A stretch of 62,743 nucleotides of DNA from Arsukibacterium perlucidum DSM 18276 (GTDB lineage Bacteria > Pseudomonadota > Gammaproteobacteria > Enterobacterales > Alteromonadaceae): NCBI RefSeq assembly GCF_000382165.1, contig NZ_KB907725.1, positions 1 to 62,743 of the forward strand. Direction: 5' to 3'. Within the stretch, counting starts at the first letter, position 1, and each line of letters opens with the position of its first letter. Below, one piece after another: positions 1-8,395 of this stretch. The position numbers and the translations under genes are program-made. Under the pieces are notes generated by a model that saw nothing but the letters and a program-made list of their open reading frames with translations, had not been told where the DNA came from and made no database searches.

Positions 1-169
1 AGCCTGAGCAGGCTTCCATCGCAATGGTTGCATCTGGGTAATTAGCTAAGAAGACCAATAAATCTTTGCGTTTAATCGTGCGATTAAAAACCGCTTTACC
101 TGCCTGATTAACGCCACAGATCTGAAAAATACTTTTTGCTAAATCGATTCCAATTAGTGTAACTTTCAT
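1..169 (-). CDS. IS110-family transposase, N-terminal part (runs off window)
   Basis: Reading the minus strand from the ATG at 169 gives about 56 residues that begin MKVTLIGIDLAKSIFQICG and end near IAMEACSG. The IGIDLAK segment holds the first Asp of the DEDD (RuvC-like) catalytic site of IS110-family transposases, and the MEACSG segment is typical of the same N-terminal domain. The gene continues beyond base 1, so whether the element is intact cannot be judged. It borders a core-gene region and marks an insertion point. The family call is confident; the IS110 versus IS1111 subgroup cannot be decided from this fragment. Confidence 0.85.
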   Translation of the reverse strand, partial: MKVTLIGIDLAKSIFQICGVNQAGKAVFNRTIKRKDLLVFLANYPDATIAMEACSG

Positions 170-258
170 TTTGGACACCTCATGTAAGCTTATTGACGGT
201 TAACACATCAATAATGGCGCATTGTGACGCCGATTTCACTTGAGGTGTCCATCTCATC
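170..258 (-). mobile_element. Non-coding end of the IS110-family element, nested inverted repeats
   Basis: Directly upstream of the transposase start are two nested perfect inverted repeats: GGACACCTCA at 173-182 pairs with TGAGGTGTCC at 241-250, and inside it TTATTGA at 190-196 pairs with TCAATAA at 208-214. In IS110-group elements the non-coding end upstream of the transposase encodes the structured bridge RNA, so these hairpins may belong to it. Alternatively they are only subterminal repeats. The outer edge near 258 is a guess because the other end of the element is outside the window. Confidence 0.45.
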
Positions 259-270
259 ATCTCTGTGTTT

Positions 271-400
271 CGCCCTTCGGGCCGTCGCACGCGACGTCTT
301 AAAACGCTCCCGGCGTTTTAGTCGCCATGCTAATTCTGAGTGCTACTGAGCCTCCCCCTTTAACAAAGGGGGATTGAGGGGGATTCGGGGATTTGGAAAT
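271..400. repeat. Cluster of palindromic intergenic repeats
   Basis: Three palindromes follow each other: CGCCCTTCGGGC at 271-282; a long hairpin at 291-325 whose arms are GCGAC plus TAAAACGC and GCGTTTTA plus GTCGC; and CCCCCTTT (354-361) facing AAAGGGGG (365-372) with an AAC loop. The last one continues into GGATTGAGGGGG and resembles a REP-like intergenic palindrome. No open reading frame of note lies here. They sit between the insertion element and the next gene's 3' end and could also act as transcription stops. Confidence 0.6.
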
Positions 401-409
401 TGAGAGGTT

Positions 410-1204
410 TTACTTACGCTGTAAGTTGCCCTGATTATCAAAGTGCCATTCCGCTTTACCTAACAGATTCAGATAAACTTTTGCCTCTGCTTCACTGAAT
501 ACCTGAATAAACTGATTATGCTGGTCCAGTAATAGCAGCCAGCTTTTCGGGCCTTTGGCATACTGCTGCTCGGTCAGATAACTTTGCATCCCCATATATC
601 TGGAGGGGATATTGCGCCAACCCTGGTCAACCCGGTAAATATAACGGCCTTTATAATCCGGGTGTAAGAAATTACTTTGTTCCAGCGTACTGAGGCTGTT
701 GCGGTCGATAATGCTAACTATTGCCACAGCTTTACTTCTGGCTAAAAGTTCTGTTGCATTTTTGATTGCCAGCTGTTGCTGTTGTTTGCGTTGGCTTGTT
801 GCGTCCTGCTTGCTTACCTTAACCGGTGTGGCAATTTCCAGGGCAAACAGTTCAAGTTCATACCGGTCTAACACCTTCTGATAAGCAGCATGATCATTAC
901 AATCAGTCAGGACGATATCATCAGGTACGCGCTGGTGTAGCTTCGGGTTAGTGGCGACACTGCTGACAAATTGGTTTATCTCAAGTTGTAACTGTTGCTG
1001 CAGTAAGTTGTGAAAGCGAGAGTTATCTGGCTTTTTTATCATATATTGCTCTGGATCGAGCTGAATGCAATTCTGATAAAATTGCTCCAGAGCGTTGCTG
1101 TAAGCATGGCTGTTAACCGCATACTGCAAGGTACGCAATTCACTCTGGCTGTAGCCGGCTGTGCTTACAGCGAGGCTTAATAGAAGAGGCGCTATCATTG
1201 TCAT
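410..1204 (-). CDS. Hypothetical exported protein, 264 aa
   Basis: I do not recognise the family. The ATG at 1204 opens a short signal-peptide-like stretch (MTMIAPLLLSLAVSTAGYSQ), so the protein is probably periplasmic. The rest is soluble, rich in Gln, Leu and Tyr, without obvious catalytic motifs; two Cys in the first half (about residues 46 and 102) could form a disulfide. It reads away from the tmcA operon end, on the same strand, with a hairpin terminator between. Codon use looks like the neighbours. Function unknown. Confidence 0.7.
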   Translation of the reverse strand: MTMIAPLLLSLAVSTAGYSQSELRTLQYAVNSHAYSNALEQFYQNCIQLDPEQYMIKKPDNSRFHNLLQQQLQLEINQFVSSVATNPKLHQRVPDDIVLTDCNDHAAYQKVLDRYELELFALEIATPVKVSKQDATSQRKQQQQLAIKNATELLARSKAVAIVSIIDRNSLSTLEQSNFLHPDYKGRYIYRVDQGWRNIPSRYMGMQSYLTEQQYAKGPKSWLLLLDQHNQFIQVFSEAEAKVYLNLLGKAEWHFDNQGNLQRK

Positions 1205-1230
1205 AGAAGTTATGATCAGTAAGATTCAAA

Positions 1231-1266
1231 TAAAAACGCCGCACAGTAGCACTTTTCCCGCGTTTT
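1231..1266 (-). terminator. Putative terminator of the uvrD-tmcA unit
   Basis: On the minus strand, AAAACGC and GCGTTTT arms (plus-strand 1260-1266 and 1233-1239) enclose a 20-nt loop and end in a T-rich tail (TTTTTATTT). It lies 30-60 nt after the tmcA stop codon, the expected place for a rho-independent stop. The loop is long, so confidence is moderate. Confidence 0.5.
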
Positions 1267-1293
1267 AAACAGCATTTCTACCATCAGTTGCGC

Positions 1294-3360
1294 TCAGCTA
1301 CTGCTAATTTGCTGCTGGATTAGTTTAATACAGGCTGCTTTGCCCGCCAGCTGAAAACGCTGGCTTATTGTCTGCCAGCTTTGCTTTTGCCATAACCGTG
1401 CTGCAATAACTGCGGCAGCAAAGGACTCAAGCTGAAGATAGTGTAAATTAAACCAATTTAGAAGCTGGTGAGCGACAAGCTGGTAGGGGCGTTTTCCCTC
1501 TGCGAATAATTGTAGTTGTGCAATGTCTGCGGCAGTTAGCGTTGCTGACGGTGGCAGGACTAACTTACTGATCACATCGAAACTCAGGTTGGCCGGATAT
1601 TCTTGCAGGCAGTGGTATAACTCATTAGCTGACTGCTGATTAAGCTGCTGCACTAATTTTTTACTGCCATTAATTGGCTTGAGCATCAATACCGAAGGCT
1701 CGCTGCTGGCGTTGTCGGCAAAGTGACTAAGCCGTACCGGAATGTATGCAGCAGCTTGCCAGAATGCCAGTAGCGCCGAACTGACGCCAAAACTGGTGCC
1801 AAGCCAGTCGATATTTTGTTGCTTCAGCAAGTTAGTAACTTCAGCCAGCAACTGGCCGCCAAGACCTTGCCGTTGCAAAGGCTGCGCAACAGCAATCCGC
1901 ATAACCCTTACCAGGCGCTGGCATGCCAGTTGAGGCTCTGCCAGGTGAAATGCCAAACTTTGCGCCAGTAAATGGCCTTGTACCCGGCGCTTCCCCTGAT
2001 AAATCAGCTGGCAAAGTGCCGGCTCGAGCTCACCTTCATAGCTTAGCAAAGCACAAGCTAACAACTGGTCATGCTGATAAAGGGCGACCACACTAAGCTG
2101 CGGATTATCAAGCAACGCAGCGAGATCCTTCACCTGGGTTTGATAGTGCGCCTGACTAAGTAAGTGAAACACAGCGCTAAGTTGCTCTGGTGTAGCCAGC
2201 CAGTCATTGTGCTGATACTGGCGCAGCTGCAGAGGCTGGCCAGGGCGGTATATTGGCTCAGTTTCAGGTTGTTGCAGTAAAAAGCTGGTAAAGATAAGCC
2301 GCTCTAACGGATCATGCTGCTGATAGCGCACCGGCTGTTTAATCTGTAGTCGTTTCCAGCCACTTTGGGTTTGCTCAAGATAGCGTTGAAAGCGCAGCTG
2401 AAAACCGCGACCGGTGCCTTCATAACCATGCTCAGTAGTAGCAAACACAATCCGGCTATAGTGATCAGCCAGTTGTTTTAATACTGCTGTTGGCAGGGCT
2501 GCGGCTTCATCAATTAATAATAAATCCAGTTCTGGTTGTTCCAACAGCAGCTGGTCAACAGCCATAAAGCGTAGCCCCGGGGTATCTGGCAATTGCTGCT
2601 GATAATGGCTAATTGCGGTAGCCGCCGCATTTGGGCTGGCTGCGGTGATTATCAGTCGTTTTTTACCTTGTTGCACTAACAGTGCCGCTGCTAAGCCCAG
2701 CGCAGCAGATTTACCGCGACCACGATCAGCCACCAAAACCAGAGGTCTTTTCCGGTGTCCCGATACCACTTTTAAAATCGCTGCTACAGCCTGTTGTTGT
2801 TCAGTGCTGGCATAGAGAGCTGCTACAGCTGCAGGCGACTGATAATCTGGCAGGGTGAGTTGCTGGTTAACATTGAGCTGATCATTATTCAAGGTAAGCT
2901 TTAGCAGCTGGCATTCAGCCAGCCTGGCTAACCAGAAGCGAATAAACTGGCCCTGATGAGCCAACGGATTAAGCGGATAAGGTAACAACATACTATGCGC
3001 CGGGTTTGGCTGCTGATACCAGTGTTCATCGGGTGGTGCCAGCAGCAGCCACAAGCCGCCGGCCTTTAAACAACCGGCACTGGCAGCGATTAAATCAGCA
3101 TTAAATCCAGAGAAGGCATTAACTACCAACATATCGCATTCGCTACCCAGTAGCTGGTAGTTGTTGCCGGGTTTGAGCTGAGTGCTGGCGGCAGGCGCTT
3201 GTTCACCCAGCCAGTACAATCGTTGCGGTTTAATCGTCGCAATCAGCTGTTGGCACTGAAGCCGCAGCTCAGCTTGCTTGCCTTGCAACAAAACCGGCAA
3301 CCGGATCTGACGGGCTGCGGCTTCAGCCAGCAGCGGTTGCAGGCAGGCTGTTACCGGCAT
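1294..3360 (-). CDS. tmcA: tRNA(Met) cytidine acetyltransferase TmcA
   Basis: TmcA makes N4-acetylcytidine at the wobble position of elongator tRNA-Met using acetyl-CoA and ATP. The 688-residue length fits the family. Visible landmarks are an N-terminal domain, a helicase-like module with Walker A ADRGRGKSA (about residue 212) and Walker B LLLIDEAAALPT, the family segment TTEHGYEGTGRGF, then a GNAT acetyltransferase domain (RIAVAQPLQRQGLGGQLL) and a C-terminal tRNA-binding tail. The ATG directly follows the uvrD stop codon with no gap, so the two are cotranscribed and probably translationally coupled. The cytoplasmic enzyme looks intact. Confidence 0.95.
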   Translation of the reverse strand: MPVTACLQPLLAEAAARQIRLPVLLQGKQAELRLQCQQLIATIKPQRLYWLGEQAPAASTQLKPGNNYQLLGSECDMLVVNAFSGFNADLIAASAGCLKAGGLWLLLAPPDEHWYQQPNPAHSMLLPYPLNPLAHQGQFIRFWLARLAECQLLKLTLNNDQLNVNQQLTLPDYQSPAAVAALYASTEQQQAVAAILKVVSGHRKRPLVLVADRGRGKSAALGLAAALLVQQGKKRLIITAASPNAAATAISHYQQQLPDTPGLRFMAVDQLLLEQPELDLLLIDEAAALPTAVLKQLADHYSRIVFATTEHGYEGTGRGFQLRFQRYLEQTQSGWKRLQIKQPVRYQQHDPLERLIFTSFLLQQPETEPIYRPGQPLQLRQYQHNDWLATPEQLSAVFHLLSQAHYQTQVKDLAALLDNPQLSVVALYQHDQLLACALLSYEGELEPALCQLIYQGKRRVQGHLLAQSLAFHLAEPQLACQRLVRVMRIAVAQPLQRQGLGGQLLAEVTNLLKQQNIDWLGTSFGVSSALLAFWQAAAYIPVRLSHFADNASSEPSVLMLKPINGSKKLVQQLNQQSANELYHCLQEYPANLSFDVISKLVLPPSATLTAADIAQLQLFAEGKRPYQLVAHQLLNWFNLHYLQLESFAAAVIAARLWQKQSWQTISQRFQLAGKAACIKLIQQQISSS

Positions 3361-5532
3361 TTAGCCAGTAGCCTGCAGCCTGGCGTAGGCTGTCATCAGC
3401 CATTTGCTGCCAAGCTGGTCAAAGTTAACCTGAATACGTGACTGTGCACCAACACCTTCGTAATTAAGCACAGTGCCTTCACCAAATTTATCATGCAGTA
3501 CCCGCTGGCCCAGTTTAAAACCGGTGTTTTCAAAGGCGACATGACTGGCTGCACTGCCGAACCTGCCAGCCTGCGATGGCCGGCTCACCTGGGTAGTTAA
3601 CCGAATTTCTTCCAGATATTCTGCCGGGATCTCACGAATAAAACGCGATGCTTTATGATACTGCTCCTGACCATATAAACGGCGGCTTTCAGCATGGCAC
3701 AAGTACAGTTTCTGCATGGCGCGGGTCATGCCGACATAACACAGCCTCCGCTCTTCTTCCAGCCGGGTCGGGTCGTCGCCGCTTTGCTGGCTGGGAAACA
3801 TACCTTCTTCCAGGCCACAAATAAAGACCAGCGGAAACTCCAGACCTTTGGCGCTGTGCAGGGTCATCAACTGCACTGCATCAGAATGCTCTTCGGCCTG
3901 ATAATCACCAGCCTCCAGCGCCGCCTGGGATAAAAATGCCGCCAGCGGGCTCATGTCTTCAACTGTGCTGCTATTAAAGTTCTGACAAGCGGTGACCAGT
4001 TCGTTTAAGTTTTCAATCCGGGTCTGGGCTTTTTCACCCTTTTCTGCCTGATACATCGCATATAAACCCGACTGCTTAATAATATGCTCGGCCTGTTCAA
4101 ACAGCGGTAAGTCGGTCAGCTCCTGCTCTAATCGATCGATAAGCTGCATAAACTGCTCTATCGCATTAGCCGCCCTGCCACTCAGTTGCTTTTGCTGTAA
4201 CATCTGCTGCAGCGCCTGCCACAGTGTTTGCTGTTCACTGCGGGCTTGCAGTCGCACCTTATTCATGGTGGTATCACCAATACCGCGGGCCGGCGTATTA
4301 ATAATCCGCTCCATTGCCGCATCGTCCTGGCGGTTGCTGATCAGCCTTAAGTAAGCCAGGGCATCTTTAATCTCCTGCCGCTCGTAAAAGCGCAAACCAC
4401 CATAAATACGATAGTGCAGGCCCTCCTGAATAAGCGCCTCTTCCAGCACCCGCGACTGGGCATTGTTACGATACAAAATGGCGCTTTCGGTCAGGCTGCC
4501 GCCCTGGTTATGCCAGCTGCGAATACGCGACACGATAAAGCGGGCTTCATCCAGTTCATTAAAAGCGGTATACAGCGAAATGGTTTCGCCGTCGCTGCCG
4601 TCAGTCCATAAATCCTTACCCAGCCGGCCACTGTTATTGGCAATTACGGCGTTAGCGGCTTTTAAGATAGTGGCGGTAGAGCGGTAGTTTTGCTCCAGCC
4701 GGATTGTTTCTGCGCCGTCAAAATCGCGCAGAAACTGCTGAATATTTTCAACCCGGGCGCCGCGCCAGCCGTAAATTGACTGATCGTCATCACCGACAAT
4801 CATCACTTTGGCCGCTGTACCAGCCAGTAGCCTAAGCCAGTTATACTGAATAGCGTTAGTATCCTGAAATTCGTCTACCAGAATATGGCGGAATCGCTGC
4901 TGATAATGGCCACGTACATCGGCATGGTTTTTCAGCAGCTCAAAGCTGCGTAGCAGAATTTCGGCGAAATCGACTAAGCCTGCACGGTCACACATTTCCT
5001 GATAGGCAGCATAAATCTTCACCATCTGCTGCAGGCTGAAATCGCCACCGGCGTCAATCATACCCGGACGCTGGCCATCGTCTTTGCGGCCATTAATAAA
5101 CCACTGAATTTGCTTGGCCGGCCAGTGCTTTTCATCCAGATTCAGCGCCTTTAGTACCCGCTTAACCAACCGGTACTGATCGTCCGAGTCGATGATCTGA
5201 AAGCCCTGGGGTAAGCCGGCCTGCTGATAATGCGCCCGCAGCATCCGATGTGATAAACCGTGAAAGGTGCCCATCCACAGGTTATTTAAACTGACGCCAA
5301 TAGTGCTTTCAATCCGGCCGCGCATTTCCTGTGCTGCCTTATTGGTAAAAGTCACCGCCAGTAAGCTATAGGGCGCGACGGTTTCCACCTGCATTAACCA
5401 GGCTAAACGATGCACCAGTACCCGGGTTTTACCACTGCCAGCACCGGCTAAAATCAGCATATGCTGCGCCGGTGCCGCCACCGCGTCACGTTGTTTATCG
5501 TTTAAGCCATCCAGCAGGTTGGATACATCCAT
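3361..5532 (-). CDS. uvrD: DNA helicase II UvrD
   Basis: Superfamily 1A 3'-5' helicase of nucleotide excision and mismatch repair. The 723-residue product starts MDVSNLLDGLNDKQRDAV, close to the E. coli start; a GTG two codons upstream (5538) is the only alternative and ATG at 5532 is preferred. Helicase motifs are in order: I AGAGSGKT, II VDEFQDTN, III GDDDQSIYGWRGA, IV QNYRS, V TLHSAKGLEFP, VI YVGMTRA. The C-terminal extension ends with the Tudor-like fold that binds RNA polymerase (LGQRVLHDKFGEGTVL). It follows yigB, as in Enterobacteria, and leads directly into tmcA. Confidence 0.97.
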   Translation of the reverse strand: MDVSNLLDGLNDKQRDAVAAPAQHMLILAGAGSGKTRVLVHRLAWLMQVETVAPYSLLAVTFTNKAAQEMRGRIESTIGVSLNNLWMGTFHGLSHRMLRAHYQQAGLPQGFQIIDSDDQYRLVKRVLKALNLDEKHWPAKQIQWFINGRKDDGQRPGMIDAGGDFSLQQMVKIYAAYQEMCDRAGLVDFAEILLRSFELLKNHADVRGHYQQRFRHILVDEFQDTNAIQYNWLRLLAGTAAKVMIVGDDDQSIYGWRGARVENIQQFLRDFDGAETIRLEQNYRSTATILKAANAVIANNSGRLGKDLWTDGSDGETISLYTAFNELDEARFIVSRIRSWHNQGGSLTESAILYRNNAQSRVLEEALIQEGLHYRIYGGLRFYERQEIKDALAYLRLISNRQDDAAMERIINTPARGIGDTTMNKVRLQARSEQQTLWQALQQMLQQKQLSGRAANAIEQFMQLIDRLEQELTDLPLFEQAEHIIKQSGLYAMYQAEKGEKAQTRIENLNELVTACQNFNSSTVEDMSPLAAFLSQAALEAGDYQAEEHSDAVQLMTLHSAKGLEFPLVFICGLEEGMFPSQQSGDDPTRLEEERRLCYVGMTRAMQKLYLCHAESRRLYGQEQYHKASRFIREIPAEYLEEIRLTTQVSRPSQAGRFGSAASHVAFENTGFKLGQRVLHDKFGEGTVLNYEGVGAQSRIQVNFDQLGSKWLMTAYARLQATG

Positions 5533-5625
5533 CAGCACATCTCAGTAAACCATTTGCGGCCATTATAACAGCCCTGCCGTAAGCGCCAAGTAAAGCAACA
5601 GAATTTAGTGGATAAATAACCAGTG

Positions 5626-6336
5626 TCAGCTGATTGGCAGCAGTAAAGCGTTTAACTGCTGCACGTCCGTTAGCCGGATATGTGGCAAGGTACTTACTGG
5701 TTGCTGATGATGATCCAGCCAGGCGGTCTGGCAGCAAGCGGCTAAGGCACCCATCACATCGGCGCGGTGACTGTCACCTATATGCAGAATTTGCGCGGGA
5801 TTAAGCTGCAGCCGCGCTGCCGCCAGCTGAAACATATCAGGGTAGGGTTTCATTTTGCCATCAGGCCCTGCCTGTAAGCTGAATTCAAATAATTCACCTA
5901 TACCCATCTTCTTAATACAGGCATTACCATTGGTTATGGCAATTAACCGGTACTGTTTGGCCAGTTTGGTTAACAGACCTGTGATCTCAGGGGTAACACT
6001 AATCCGGGTGCGGGCGTCGAGAAAAGCATCATAGCCCTGCTGTGCTACTTTTTTAGCTTCTGCTTGCGCTATGCCCAGCTCAAGTAGCCCAGCCTCAATA
6101 CCTAAAAGACGCCAGCGACCAATATCGTGGCGAATTTCCGGCGTGATTTTGGCCAGCTTTAAGCGGTGTTGCCACCAGAAGTCGCTGCTGGTCTGGTTAC
6201 TTTGTGGTGCAAGTTTTGCCAGCGCGCTTAGCATTGCCTGCTCAGCGGCTTCGATAACCGGTGCGTTATCATACAAGGTATCATCTAAATCAAATGACAA
6301 TGCCTGCAATGGTGTTAGTGCTTTATAAATTTGCAT
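5626..6336 (-). CDS. yigB: HAD-superfamily phosphatase YigB-like
   Basis: Soluble HAD hydrolase of 236 residues from the ATG at 6336. HAD motif I is LSFDLDDTLYDN (nucleophile and acid-base Asp), motif II ITNG, and motifs III/IV include KPYPDMF and HIGDSHRADVMGA. E. coli YigB dephosphorylates 5-amino-6-ribitylamino-uracil phosphate or FMN in flavin metabolism; that activity is inferred from family and gene order (xerC-yigB-uvrD). The frame is open further upstream to 6414, but that stretch lies within the 3' end of the M14 peptidase gene and adds an implausible Cys-rich leader. The start overlaps the peptidase stop by 14 bp. Confidence 0.88.
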   Translation of the reverse strand: MQIYKALTPLQALSFDLDDTLYDNAPVIEAAEQAMLSALAKLAPQSNQTSSDFWWQHRLKLAKITPEIRHDIGRWRLLGIEAGLLELGIAQAEAKKVAQQGYDAFLDARTRISVTPEITGLLTKLAKQYRLIAITNGNACIKKMGIGELFEFSLQAGPDGKMKPYPDMFQLAAARLQLNPAQILHIGDSHRADVMGALAACCQTAWLDHHQQPVSTLPHIRLTDVQQLNALLLPIS

Positions 6337-8395
6337 TGGTTTTCCCAAAAAAGCGGCGGACAAAAAGCAGTAACAGCAAGCCGCCATATACATATACGTT
6401 GCTGCTGCCACCACTGCCTTCTGCCGCGGCAGGCTGTGGAGGCGGGGCAGGTGGCGCGGTAACGGAAGCGGTTTTGCTGATGCTGGCGCTTAACTCATCG
6501 CTGTCGGTAATGGTTAGCGTTACCTGATAACTGCCGGCGCTGGCAAATTGATGGTTTACCTTGGCACCGCTGTAGCTGCTGCCATCCGAAAGCTGCCACT
6601 GGTAAGCGGTAATCGCTGAATCTGCGCTGCTGGCACTGGCGTCAAAGGAGCAGCCGAGTGCAGTACACTGGCTACTGAAATCAGCAACCGGGCTGCGTAA
6701 ATCACCAACAGTAACAAAAACTGCGCTGACAGCACCGACGTTGCCATCGCTGTCTTCAGCCTGCACATATAACAGCTGCCTGCCCGCTGGCCAGTCGTTA
6801 CTCAGCAGCTGGGCCCGCATATTGGCCACTGAGCCATTAGCATTACTGTTAAAGATGTCAGCTGTGCCGAGCTCTACGCTGCTACTGTGCCAGGGCGGTG
6901 CATCCCGGTAAATCCTGGCGGCGACAACGGTTTGAGTCGGCTCACGGCCATTGCTCTGATTAAAGCGCTGATCATCGGCGGTAAGGGTCAGGGTTACTTC
7001 GTCTCCGGCTTGAATATAAGCATGGCTGGCACCGTTAACGTTAACAGAGCTAATGTCAGGCCCGGCGGGCAGTTGATAAGGCGCCTTGCTGATTTTAGCC
7101 GCGTAATTTAACAGCGGTAAGTTAGCCGGTAGCAGTGAGTTGCTAAAAAACTGGCAGCTCTGAAAAAAGCCGGTACCCAGTTCCAGGGTAATGGCCGCCA
7201 CACCCAGCTCACCGTAACTGACACTGTCACTGGTGCCGTCGGTCGGGTATAAACCGATGCTCTGACTGGGATAGTAATTATTAAACCAGGCCAGCTTGCG
7301 GCCCAGAGTTTGCAACTGGCTGGCATTTGGTGCCGGGGTAGTAGTATGGCCCCAGGGCCAGAGCACCAGTTCGCCGGCACTGTGTAAGTCGAGATGCAAC
7401 CCCGTGGTGTCTGCTGGTGCCGGATCCTGAAAACTGCTGCCACGGCGATCGCTATATAATTGGCGAATGTAGTTCTCGACAGCCTGGGTTTCGGGTTCAG
7501 AGCCCGCTTGCGGGCCACGGTAGACGGTAGAGCAGGCGTCACCGCTGGAACCATTACTGCTGATATTCCAGCTGTAGCTGAAGTTGCGGTTTAAATCGAC
7601 TCCGGGTTCATCCTGCGGACAATGGTTAAGGTTGGCATTTTTACGCCACAACTGTCCTTGTTCGGCATATTTGCGGCCATCGGGGTTCATCTGAAACAGT
7701 AAATGAATCTCGGTAAAATTCAGCAACCAATGGGCATCGGCCTGCTGCTGATAATTCTGCAGCAATTGCCTGGCAAATTGCAGGTTCAGCTCAGCAGTAA
7801 CATACTCGCGGGCATGCATGGCACTTTGTACAAATAAGATGGGCCTTTCATCGGCCGGATTGGCGACCGGTTCGCGTCGGCCCAGTCGCAATACCATCAG
7901 CGGGTAACCGCCTTCGCCCTGCAGCTGCTGCCATGAACTGCCAATACTGAACCACTGCGCTACCTCGGGATAATCGGCAGCCAGTTGTGCTGCCTGCTGA
8001 TAGGTGCCCTCTACCGTGTGGTAACACGGGTAGCCGGCAATAGTGTCAGCAGAGGTATCAAAAGTTGTATCGCTGGCGGCAGCGGTTTGGCGTGTGGCAT
8101 CCAGATTAGGGTAGGCATTGGCGGGCAGTGGCTGCCAGCTTATGTTGTAGTTTTTAAGCGCTGCCAGTTCTGCGGTGGGTAGCCGCACATCTAACGTTAA
8201 CGCTGTGCGGTCGGTCGCCAGAATATAAGGGTGCAGGCTGATGCTGGCCTGAGCATGTTGCGCCATATCCGTGGCCTGCAGCCGCACTTGCTGATAAGCC
8301 GTTGCTGATGTTGATGCTGTTGTCAGTTCATCTGCAGCGGCACCGTTTAGCGGCAACATTAACATAAGCAACATTAAACGTACTGACATTGGCAT
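6323..8395 (-). CDS. Secreted M14 zinc carboxypeptidase with PKD domain and GlyGly-CTERM
   Basis: A 690-residue exported metallopeptidase. After a signal peptide (MSVRLMLLMLMLPLNGAAA) and a pro-region comes the M14 domain: HAREY supplies the first His and Glu zinc ligands, DLNRNFSY is a substrate-binding segment, DLHSAGELVLWP supplies the third zinc ligand, and TLELGTGF holds the catalytic Glu. A PKD fold (roughly residues 560-650) follows. The tail has a Pro linker, a Gly/Ser-rich GSGGSS, a hydrophobic helix and basic residues, the layout of a GlyGly-CTERM sorting signal cut by rhombosortase and used by type II secretion. It is an extra gene inserted between xerC and yigB. Confidence 0.87.
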   Translation of the reverse strand: MPMSVRLMLLMLMLPLNGAAADELTTASTSATAYQQVRLQATDMAQHAQASISLHPYILATDRTALTLDVRLPTAELAALKNYNISWQPLPANAYPNLDATRQTAAASDTTFDTSADTIAGYPCYHTVEGTYQQAAQLAADYPEVAQWFSIGSSWQQLQGEGGYPLMVLRLGRREPVANPADERPILFVQSAMHAREYVTAELNLQFARQLLQNYQQQADAHWLLNFTEIHLLFQMNPDGRKYAEQGQLWRKNANLNHCPQDEPGVDLNRNFSYSWNISSNGSSGDACSTVYRGPQAGSEPETQAVENYIRQLYSDRRGSSFQDPAPADTTGLHLDLHSAGELVLWPWGHTTTPAPNASQLQTLGRKLAWFNNYYPSQSIGLYPTDGTSDSVSYGELGVAAITLELGTGFFQSCQFFSNSLLPANLPLLNYAAKISKAPYQLPAGPDISSVNVNGASHAYIQAGDEVTLTLTADDQRFNQSNGREPTQTVVAARIYRDAPPWHSSSVELGTADIFNSNANGSVANMRAQLLSNDWPAGRQLLYVQAEDSDGNVGAVSAVFVTVGDLRSPVADFSSQCTALGCSFDASASSADSAITAYQWQLSDGSSYSGAKVNHQFASAGSYQVTLTITDSDELSASISKTASVTAPPAPPPQPAAAEGSGGSSNVYVYGGLLLLLFVRRFFGKTNANL

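Noticed and set aside
3361..3441. Plus-strand frame spanning the tmcA-uvrD junction
   Set aside because: Shadow of two confident minus-strand genes joined without a gap.
7108..7554. 148-residue minus-strand frame in the M14 peptidase gene
   Set aside because: An alternative frame of the same strand inside a continuous, motif-bearing peptidase; no start signal.
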